Assembly: GCA_021800575.1 (NCBI GenBank)
Contig: JAJYYW010000114.1
Coordinates: forward strand, 1 to 5,625
Length of the DNA: 5,625 bases
Source: a bacterium
GTDB lineage: Bacteria; JAMCPX01
Reading direction: 5' to 3'
Below, piece by piece: positions 1 to 5,199 of the stretch. The notes under the pieces were generated by a model. The model saw nothing but the letters and a program-made list of their open reading frames with translations. It ran no database searches and had not been told where the DNA came from. The stretch's first letter is position 1, and the number at the start of each line of letters is the position of its first letter. Position numbers and translations under genes: made by a program.

Positions 1-520
1 ACGAAAGACCGCCGGCGAGCACCCTCTGTATCTTGTCCTTGTCCCATAGCTTCCCGGCGTCCATCAGGACAAAGGTGACCGATTGCGTGTTTATCCTCTG
101 CGCGGTCTCACAACCCGAAACCAGGATGATAAAGCTCTTCATGGTCTGCAGCGGCTGCTGCCTGGACAGGGAAAACTTCCATTCGTCGAGAAAATCCAGA
201 TAGATGCCGGCAAGCTGCTGTCCGGCTTCCGGGTAGCTGTCCCGGATCACGGCGCTCAGAATCCTCTGCGGGATTTTCGGGTAGAACAGACCGAATTTTT
301 CAAGCGCCTCGGTGCTCTCCGGTGCATGGTTTTCAACGGCGATCGGCGTATTGACACACATACCGGACATGTACGGGCATACCGGCTTGTCCAGAACAAA
401 AAATTTCTTGCACGTCACGCACCAGTAATGGTTGGACGGCGAAACACTGCCCTGCGGCAGCGAATCGATCTTCTGCTTTATCATCTGCATACGGTTCATC
501 TGACTCATCTGATTCATCAT
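1..520 (-). CDS. Unrecognised Cys-motif protein, 3' end beyond window (partial)
   Basis: I do not recognise this protein. It reads open from an ATG at 520 down to the window edge, giving 173 complete codons with no stop. The N-terminus is Met/Gln-rich (Met at residues 1, 2, 5, 8, 11, 13). It is followed by a compact four-Cys cluster, CVTC at residues 34-37 and CPYMSGMC at 48-55, which looks like a small zinc ribbon or metal knuckle. The rest (about 65-173) is a mixed hydrophobic and charged globular segment without signal peptide or membrane helix, so it is probably cytoplasmic. An in-frame ATG at 532 and another at 517 exist. I prefer 520 because GGAG at 530-527 lies 6 nt upstream of it, whereas 532 has no good ribosome binding site and would sit very close to the predicted transcription start. 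It is separated from tatC by a 113-nt gap and probably has its own promoter. Codon use and composition resemble the neighbours. That it is a gene is well supported; its function is unknown. Confidence 0.8.
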   Translation of the reverse strand, partial: MMNQMSQMNRMQMIKQKIDSLPQGSVSPSNHYWCVTCKKFFVLDKPVCPYMSGMCVNTPIAVENHAPESTEALEKFGLFYPKIPQRILSAVIRDSYPEAGQQLAGIYLDFLDEWKFSLSRQQPLQTMKSFIILVSGCETAQRINTQSVTFVLMDAGKLWDKDKIQRVLAGGLS

Positions 521-526
521 CGTGAT

Positions 527-530
527 CTCC
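527..530 (-). promoter_or_regulatory. Ribosome binding site deciding the start of the partial Cys-motif gene
   Basis: On the minus strand the sequence reads GGAGATCACGATGATG. The GGAG is 6 nt before the ATG at 520 and 9 nt before the ATG at 517. It lies just inside the alternative reading frame start at 532, which argues against that longer start. Confidence 0.5.
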
Positions 531-547
531 ATTCTTATAGTTTTTAA

Positions 548-576
548 AACATATATCGTATCAGCACTAATTGCAA
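548..576 (-). promoter_or_regulatory. Possible sigma-70-type promoter for the partial Cys-motif gene
   Basis: On the minus strand, TTGCAA (576-571, 4 of 6 matches to TTGACA) is followed after 17 nt by TATGTT (553-548, 4 of 6 matches to TATAAT). Transcription would begin near 541, leaving about 20 nt of leader before the ATG at 520. The spacing is ideal but both hexamers are imperfect and the region is AT-rich, so the call is tentative. Confidence 0.35.
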
Positions 577-577
577 A

Positions 578-593
578 TACCGGGATCCCGGCA
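578..593 (-). repeat. Palindrome CCGGGATCCCGG in the tatC-downstream gap, possible weak terminator
   Basis: Positions 580-591 form a perfect 12-bp palindrome. In minus-strand RNA the stem can extend to 578-593 through one G-U and one U-A pair, with a GAUC loop. It lies about 40 nt after the tatC stop, and only a short U tract follows (AUUUGC). It could serve as a weak terminator for the operon or as a protein-binding site upstream of the next gene. Confidence 0.35.
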
Positions 594-606
594 GGGGGCG
601 CCGTAC

Positions 607-620
607 TCCGGAAAACCGGA
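607..620 (-). repeat. Small perfect hairpin just after tatC
   Basis: TCCGG-AAAA-CCGGA is a perfect 5-bp inverted repeat with a 4-nt loop, starting 14 nt beyond the tatC stop codon. No T-run follows on the minus strand, so it is not a canonical intrinsic terminator. It may protect the 3' end of the transcript or be coincidental. Confidence 0.3.
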
Positions 621-633
621 ACAGGCAGATCGT

Positions 634-1419
634 TCAGGCCGGGGGCTGTTCTTCCGGTTTTTTCCGCTTGCGGACAAACATCCTCGCCAGGATGATGCCA
701 AGCTCGTACAGTACGATCAGGGGGATTGCCACGAGCGTCTGGTTGAACACATCCGGGCTCGGGCTGAACACCGCCCCGAGAATAAACGCGCCCACGATCG
801 CGTAGCGTCTTTTCGCTGCAAGGCCCTGGGGTGTCACTATGCCCATCGCGACGAGGATCAGGATAACGAAGGGCAGCTCAAAGATAAGCCCGAATGAAAG
901 GATGAACTGGAGACAGAAATCGACATATTCCCCGACACTGAGCATGGGGACCAGGTTGCCGCCGCCGATACCCAGCAGAAAATGAATCGCGAACGGCAGG
1001 ATGATGAAAAAACTGAACGCACCTCCGATCAGGAAAAAAACACCGCCGGCGATGACGAACAGGCGGACATACGTGCGCTCCTGAGGGTAGAGTCCGGGCT
1101 TGATGAACAGCCACAGCTCGTACAACACCAGAGGCAGCGTGAGGACAAGCCCCGCTATCACCCCGAGCTTCAGGTACGTCCAGATGGCCTCGATGGGGGT
1201 AATAAAAACCAGCTTCATGGGCTTGTTGTGGATGAGCTGGATATAGGGGGCGTGCAGCAGGACATGAAACCGCTCGTGCAGGGGAAATTCTACGAACCGC
1301 AGCAGATCCTCGGCAAAATAAAACCCTGCGGTCGCACCGGCAGCCACGAAGAGAAAGGCTATGATGAGCCGTTTTCTCAACTCCTCAATATGTTCCCAGA
1401 AGTTGGCCTTGTTTTCCAT
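634..1419 (-). CDS. tatC: TatC, Sec-independent (twin-arginine) translocase core subunit
   Basis: TatC is the polytopic inner-membrane receptor that binds twin-arginine signal peptides and recruits TatA to export folded, often cofactor-containing, proteins. The 261-residue length is normal for the family. The sequence shows the cytoplasmic N-terminal motif HIEELRKR (10-17). It has about six hydrophobic helices: roughly 18-36, 70-100, 117-145, 166-195, 206-219 and 225-247. The segment LWLFIKPGLYPQER (102-115) is conserved; its F105 and E114 have the same 9-residue spacing as the signal-peptide-binding Phe94 and Glu103 of E. coli TatC. E181 lies in the membrane segment FGLIFELPF, and FSPSPDVFNQ (218-227) is the typical loop before the last helix. 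The basic, Pro-rich tail (RKRKKPEEQPPA) is cytoplasmic. The start lies 6 nt after the response-regulator stop, without a strong ribosome binding site, so translation is probably coupled. No tatA or tatB is present in the window. The identification is secure. Confidence 0.96.
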   Translation of the reverse strand: MENKANFWEHIEELRKRLIIAFLFVAAGATAGFYFAEDLLRFVEFPLHERFHVLLHAPYIQLIHNKPMKLVFITPIEAIWTYLKLGVIAGLVLTLPLVLYELWLFIKPGLYPQERTYVRLFVIAGGVFFLIGGAFSFFIILPFAIHFLLGIGGGNLVPMLSVGEYVDFCLQFILSFGLIFELPFVILILVAMGIVTPQGLAAKRRYAIVGAFILGAVFSPSPDVFNQTLVAIPLIVLYELGIILARMFVRKRKKPEEQPPA

Positions 1420-1425
1420 GGAGTC

Positions 1426-2784
1426 TTATTGTTTGTCCTGTTCGAGGTTATACTTTTTGATCTTCTTGTACAGGGTGGTCCTGTCTATCCCGAGAACCTG
1501 TGCGGTCGTGCTGATGTTCCAGTTGTTCTGCTTCAGCACGGCGGCAACATGGCTGCGTTCCATGGCTTCGAGCGACATATCACCCGTGACTGCTGTGTCC
1601 CGGGCTATGCGTCCCACGCAGGGGCCGATCTCGTTGAGCGTTATGAGGTCCTCCTTTGCCAGCACCACACTCCGCTCGATGACATTCTTCAGCTCCCGGA
1701 TGTTGCCGGGCCACCGGTATTGCATGAGCAGTGCCATGGCGTCTTCGCTCACCCGCTTCACGGACTTTCCGGTCTCGATATTAACTTTTTCAATCAGCTG
1801 GTCGATCAGCAGCGGTATGTCCTCGGGTTTCTCGCGCAGCGGAGGGATGTCGATCGTTATGACGTTCAGCCGGTAGTAGAGGTCTTCCCTGAACGTACCC
1901 GCGTCGATGGCCTTGCCGAGGTCCTTGTTCGTTGCAGCGATCACCCTGACGTCGACGGGTATGGGCAGGGTGCTGCCGATACGCACGATCTCCTTTGTTT
2001 CGAGAACCCGGAGCAGGTCCATCTGCAATTTCGGACTGATGTCTCCTATTTCGTCGAGAAAAATGGTGCCCCGGTCTGCCATCTCGAACATGCCCTTCAC
2101 CATGTTCGATGCTCCGGTAAACGAGCCCTTCTCATGTCCGAACAGCTCGCTCTCGAGGAGCGTTTCCGTGAGGGACGCGCAGGAAACAGGGATAAACGGC
2201 CGGTCCTTCCTCAGGCTCTCGGCATGGATGGCCCGCGCGATGAGCTCTTTGCCGGTCCCGGTCTCGCCATGGATGAGGACCGTGACGTCCGTCTTCGCCA
2301 CGGTCTTGATGAGTTCGAAGATCTCCTGCATTTTCTTGTTCTTGCTGTAGAGCTGATGAAACTGGAACTGCTTCGCAAGCTCCTTGCGCAGGAACACGTT
2401 CTCCTGCTCGAGCATCTGCTGTTTCATGATCTTTCTAATCGTGAGCGATATCTCCTCGGGGTCGAACGGCTTCATCAGGTAATCGTATGCGCCTTCCTTG
2501 ATGGCCTTGACCGCAGTGTCCACGGTTGCGTAGGCAGTCATGATGATGATCGGCATGTCCGGCCAGGATTTCTTCACTTCCCTCATGAGTTCCAGACCGT
2601 CCATCTCGGGCATCTTGAGGTCCACGAGCATCAAATCGTAGTGCTTGTTCCCCAGTGCTTCGAGTGCCGGTTTCCCGCCCTCGCATGTCGTGACCTCATA
2701 ACCGTCCTCAAGCAGCCAGCTCGACAGGGACGTCCTCACGATCTCTTCATCGTCGACTATCATGATACTTGGTTTACTTGCCAT
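1426..2784 (-). CDS. NtrC-family sigma-54-dependent response regulator
   Basis: A 452-residue cytoplasmic transcription activator with three standard modules. The receiver (about 5-120) has the acidic pair D11/D12, phosphoacceptor D55 in LMLVDLKMPEMDG, T83 and K105 (MKPF). The central AAA+ domain (about 145-385) shows Walker A GETGTGKE (173-180), the sigma-54 contact loop GSFTGA (220-225, an Ser variant of GAFTGA), Walker B IFLDE (241-245), likely arginine fingers in FREDLYYRL (R299, R305) and the sensor II motif WPGNIRELKN (358-367). A Fis-type helix-turn-helix (about 404-447, NISTTAQVLGIDRTTLYKKI) binds DNA. It should hydrolyse ATP to open sigma-54 promoters when phosphorylated, presumably by the kinase two genes upstream. 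The ATG at 2784 overlaps the archaemetzincin gene by 11 nt (ATGGCAAGTAA) and has GGAG 7 nt upstream, so translation is probably coupled. A candidate sigma-54 promoter lies in the divergent region at 5154-5170. The target genes are inferred, not shown. Confidence 0.96.
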   Translation of the reverse strand: MASKPSIMIVDDEEIVRTSLSSWLLEDGYEVTTCEGGKPALEALGNKHYDLMLVDLKMPEMDGLELMREVKKSWPDMPIIIMTAYATVDTAVKAIKEGAYDYLMKPFDPEEISLTIRKIMKQQMLEQENVFLRKELAKQFQFHQLYSKNKKMQEIFELIKTVAKTDVTVLIHGETGTGKELIARAIHAESLRKDRPFIPVSCASLTETLLESELFGHEKGSFTGASNMVKGMFEMADRGTIFLDEIGDISPKLQMDLLRVLETKEIVRIGSTLPIPVDVRVIAATNKDLGKAIDAGTFREDLYYRLNVITIDIPPLREKPEDIPLLIDQLIEKVNIETGKSVKRVSEDAMALLMQYRWPGNIRELKNVIERSVVLAKEDLITLNEIGPCVGRIARDTAVTGDMSLEAMERSHVAAVLKQNNWNISTTAQVLGIDRTTLYKKIKKYNLEQDKQ

Positions 2785-3331
2785 AGGCTCTCTCCACTTC
2801 CTTTATTTTTTTGTCCAACTGGTCCTGGTGGTTCCTGCAGAAGTCCGCCGTTTTTTTATCGACGCCCGCAACCGTATTCGACAGGCGCATGACACAGTTG
2901 TCCAGTTCGCAGTGCGTGAGTCCGAAGGTATGCCCGAGCTCGTGCATGACCTCCTTGAACAGCCGCTCCACGTACAGGCGCCGGTCCGGTTTCAGGCCGT
3001 AGTATTCCTGCCGCAGCCGTGCCCCGGACACAATGGCAGCCTTGCCGTCGAGCTGCGCCTCGCCGAAAACATAGGTCAGGATGGGTATGAAGAGATCGAC
3101 ACCCGTGATCCCGATGGTTCTGAGTGCATCATCACCGTGGCTGTTGACGATGAAGCGCAGGATCTTGGTAGAGTAGTACTGCTTCCTGTCAGGATCGAAC
3201 GCGTACACAGGACTCTCTCTCTGCGGTAACACCCGCACCGGTATATGTATCGTATCCATAAGCCTCTGTACTATCTCCCGGAGTATGTCATCATCACAAC
3301 CATCGTATGGTTGTAGGTAAATATATTTCAT
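2774..3331 (-). CDS. amzA: Archaemetzincin family zinc metalloprotease
   Basis: A 185-residue protein, the usual size of archaemetzincins, which are zinc-dependent peptidases found in archaea, some bacteria and vertebrates. The family signature is HExxHxxGx3Cx4CxM followed by a distal CxxC. Here HELGHTFGLTHC spans 130-141, with zinc ligands H130, H134 and H140 and catalytic E131. C141 and C146 are the first structural-zinc cysteines and M148 is the Met-turn residue. The distal motif is C165-R-N-H168, so the expected fourth Cys is a His; Cys3His zinc coordination is still possible. There is no signal peptide, so the protein is cytoplasmic. The physiological substrate of this family is not established. 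The gene lies between the sensor kinase and the response regulator: it starts 7 nt after the kinase stop, and its own stop is inside the start of the regulator gene. This position suggests a role linked to the two-component system. The family call is firm; the role is inferred. Confidence 0.93.
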   Translation of the reverse strand: MKYIYLQPYDGCDDDILREIVQRLMDTIHIPVRVLPQRESPVYAFDPDRKQYYSTKILRFIVNSHGDDALRTIGITGVDLFIPILTYVFGEAQLDGKAAIVSGARLRQEYYGLKPDRRLYVERLFKEVMHELGHTFGLTHCELDNCVMRLSNTVAGVDKKTADFCRNHQDQLDKKIKEVERAYGK

Positions 3332-3338
3332 CCGTCAA

Positions 3339-4955
3339 TTATGTCACCGATCCCTTCTCGTCCTGCACCGGTATCAGTACCCTTACCGTGGTCCCGTGTC
3401 CCGGACTGCTGGAGATGTCTATCTTGCCCTGGTGCTTGGTGATGATGCCATAGACCACTGCCAGCCCGAGTCCTGTTCCCTTTTCTTTCGTTGTATAGAA
3501 CGGCTCGAACACCTTGTTGATCTCTGTCTCGGGGATCCCGCTTCCCGTGTCCTGGATGTTAATACTGATAACCCGCGTCGATGTATCAAACGCTGTTTCT
3601 ATGGTGAGCCTGCGTTCCCCCTCCTTCATGGCTTCACAGGCGTTGACGATGATATTCATAAACGCCTGCTTGAGCTGGTCTGCATCAGCCATGGTCTGCG
3701 GGAGCACGGAAAAAGCTCTGACGACCTCTATGCCCTGCAGGTTGATCTGGTTGCGGACCAGCATCAGGGTTTCCTCGAGGATAGTATTGATGTCTGCAAG
3801 CCGGTAGTGCGGTTCCCGCTGCCGGGAAAAATCAAGCAGGTTCTTGACGATCCCGGACGTGCGTTCGGTCTCGCGCTCCATGACGGACAGGTACTCGACA
3901 AACTTACCGAGGTCTTCCGGGCCAGTGTCTCCCTGCCGGAGTTTCCTGAGCATGAGCTTGATGTAGGTGAGCACCCCGGTTATCGGGTTGTTGATCTCGT
4001 GTGCGACGGTCGCAGAGAGCTTGCCGATGGACGCAAGCTTTTCGGAGCGGATCAGGTTATCCTGGGCCGCCATCAGCGCGTGGGTCCTTTCCTCGACCTT
4101 GTTCTCCAGTGTTTCAACCAGATTGAGCAGCTCGTTCTTCGCATCGCTCAACGTATGCATCATGTCGTTGAACGCATGTGCGAGCTCCCCCATCTCATCG
4201 CGGGTCGTGATGACGATCTCCTCGTCCAGGTTTCCCCCGGCTATCCGGTTCGCCCCTGCTATCAACTTCTTGATCGGAGCATCGATGATACCCTTGATGA
4301 TAAGGATCATGAGGATCGAGAGAAAGATGATCGTTACAACGCCGATCAGGATGGAACGGACCTCCATCCCCTTGATCTCGCGTTCGATGGTATTCAGGGA
4401 CATGCTGATATCCAGAACGCCGAGGACTTTCTGGTTCGCCGGGTGCGCGTGGCAGGATGCAGAGGAACACTCGGTCTCGTTATAAATGGGTGTAATCATG
4501 CCGAGCACCTTGCTGGTGCTCCCCAGATTGAAGATACGCGTCCTCTTGGTGGTGGAAAGCCTCTCGAGCGGTTTTCCCACCGCGTGGCATGCATAGCACT
4601 GTTCGACGCTCTTGTTGACAAATTTTCCGATCTCAGCCGGATCCGTGGACACCATGATGTAACCGTCCTTGTTGAAGATCCTCACCCTGCTGATGCCCTG
4701 CTGCATGCCGATATACTTGATAATACGGTACACATTGCTCCGCTGGTTCATCAGCATATCGTATCTGGTACTCTTGATGACCGTATCGCTGAACTGCGTT
4801 GCACCGCGTATCACCTCGTTCAAAAGCTGTTTTTTTTGATCCTCGATATTCAGGTACAGGACAATACCAAGTATAGAGATAAGCAATACAATGATGTACA
4901 CGATCAATTTGAACGTTATGCTTCTTCTCACCATAAGTGCCTTCATGCTTGTCAT
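3339..4955 (-). CDS. Membrane sensor histidine kinase with a periplasmic c-type heme domain
   Basis: A 538-residue kinase, numbered from the ATG at 4955. TM1 spans about 13-35 and TM2 about 201-222, enclosing a periplasmic domain of about 165 residues. That domain contains CYACH (120-124, CxxCH) and CSSASCH (163-169, Cx4CH), both c-type heme attachment motifs, the second followed by AHP. A HAMP linker (about 222-275) and a short coiled coil lead to the dimerisation domain with phospho-acceptor H319 in HEINNP. The HATPase domain follows: N box around N438 (NIIVNACEA), G1 DTGSGIP (469-475), F box FEPFYTTKE, and G2 GTGLGL (493-498). It should autophosphorylate in response to a redox change or a heme ligand and pass phosphate to the NtrC-type regulator in the same operon. 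I chose 4955 because AAAGG lies 6 nt upstream. A GTG at 5006 would extend it by 17 residues, and an ATG at 4934 (AAGG 5 nt upstream) is also possible. All starts keep TM1. Kinase identity is certain; heme attachment is inferred from the motifs. Confidence 0.95.
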   Translation of the reverse strand: MTSMKALMVRRSITFKLIVYIIVLLISILGIVLYLNIEDQKKQLLNEVIRGATQFSDTVIKSTRYDMLMNQRSNVYRIIKYIGMQQGISRVRIFNKDGYIMVSTDPAEIGKFVNKSVEQCYACHAVGKPLERLSTTKRTRIFNLGSTSKVLGMITPIYNETECSSASCHAHPANQKVLGVLDISMSLNTIEREIKGMEVRSILIGVVTIIFLSILMILIIKGIIDAPIKKLIAGANRIAGGNLDEEIVITTRDEMGELAHAFNDMMHTLSDAKNELLNLVETLENKVEERTHALMAAQDNLIRSEKLASIGKLSATVAHEINNPITGVLTYIKLMLRKLRQGDTGPEDLGKFVEYLSVMERETERTSGIVKNLLDFSRQREPHYRLADINTILEETLMLVRNQINLQGIEVVRAFSVLPQTMADADQLKQAFMNIIVNACEAMKEGERRLTIETAFDTSTRVISINIQDTGSGIPETEINKVFEPFYTTKEKGTGLGLAVVYGIITKHQGKIDISSSPGHGTTVRVLIPVQDEKGSVT

Positions 4956-4961
4956 AGAACG

Positions 4962-4966
4962 CCTTT
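4962..4966 (-). promoter_or_regulatory. Ribosome binding site favouring the 4955 start of the histidine kinase
   Basis: On the minus strand, AAAGG is followed by CGTTCT and the ATG at 4955, a 6-nt spacing. The upstream GTG start at 5006 has no comparable purine-rich site in front of it. Confidence 0.45.
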
Positions 4967-5033
4967 CGATGTTTGTCATCAGAATTTGACCAAAACGCGC
5001 ATGCACACAAAGGTATAGGCGCCCATCTTAGGG

Positions 5034-5056
5034 GTGTGTGGATAAATGCAACACAC
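5034..5056. promoter_or_regulatory. Inverted repeat, candidate upstream activator site
   Basis: GTGTGT (5034-5039) and ACACAC (5051-5056) form a perfect 6-bp inverted repeat around an 11-nt centre, 23 bp in all. The centre is about 135 bp upstream of the start expected from the sigma-54 promoter at 5154-5170. Length and distance fit an enhancer site for an NtrC-family activator, such as the one encoded at 1426-2784. It could also act on the divergent kinase operon. No second sequence-identical copy is seen. Confidence 0.35.
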
Positions 5057-5077
5057 TGTCAATTATCTCTACAACAC

Positions 5078-5098
5078 CAAAAATAAGCTTGTTTTTTG
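5078..5098. repeat. AT-rich inverted repeat, possible second regulator site
   Basis: CAAAAA (5078-5083) pairs with TTTTTG (5093-5098) around a centre holding AAGCTT. It lies about 90 bp upstream of the predicted transcription start. NtrC-type activators often bind paired sites, but AT-rich repeats arise easily by chance and this one does not share sequence with the 5034-5056 repeat. Confidence 0.22.
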
Positions 5099-5153
5099 TA
5101 TATTTAGTTTATCAATAAAACAATAGGATACTCAGGAATGTACATTGCAGTCA

Positions 5154-5170
5154 TTGGCATAAAATATGCA
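5154..5170 (+). promoter_or_regulatory. Sigma-54 (-24/-12) promoter for the GcvH-like gene
   Basis: TTGGCATAAAATATGCA contains the invariant GG (5156-5157) and GC (5168-5169) separated by exactly 10 nt, as in the consensus TGGCAC-N5-TTGC. Matches include TGGCA at -24 and TGC at -12. Transcription would start near 5180, giving a leader of about 20 nt with the ribosome binding site at 5187-5194. An NtrC-type, sigma-54-dependent activator is encoded in the divergent operon, which strongly supports the call. The element also contains the perfect inverted repeat GCATA-AAA-TATGC (5157-5169). Confidence 0.72.
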
Positions 5171-5186
5171 CCAATACTTTATAGGA

Positions 5187-5194
5187 AAAGGAGG
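5187..5194 (+). promoter_or_regulatory. Strong Shine-Dalgarno of the GcvH-like gene
   Basis: AAAGGAGG ends 5 nt before the ATG at 5200. It is the strongest ribosome binding site in the window and fixes this start. It suggests the gene is highly translated once the upstream promoter is active. Confidence 0.85.
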
Positions 5195-5199
5195 TTATT

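Noticed and set aside
83..547. Plus-strand open frame of 154 codons at the left end
   Set aside because: It is opposite the minus-strand Cys-motif gene, which has a ribosome binding site, a coherent Cys pattern and a plausible promoter; the plus frame has none of these.
982..2892. Plus-strand open frame of 636 codons opposite tatC and the response regulator
   Set aside because: It is antisense to two genes with unmistakable family motifs, shows no domain-like pattern, is rich in His/Arg/Gln/Asp, and arises because the GC-biased codons of the real genes leave the opposite strand open.
3396..5018. Plus-strand open frame of 540 codons opposite the histidine kinase
   Set aside because: It mirrors the codon pattern of the kinase, has no recognisable motif and no ribosome binding site; it is a shadow frame.
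5057..5062. Perfect TTGACA on the minus strand as a -35 box for the kinase operon
   Set aside because: No TATAAT-like hexamer lies 15-19 nt downstream (the sequence there is CACACA-like). No clear kinase promoter could be assigned in the AT-rich gap.
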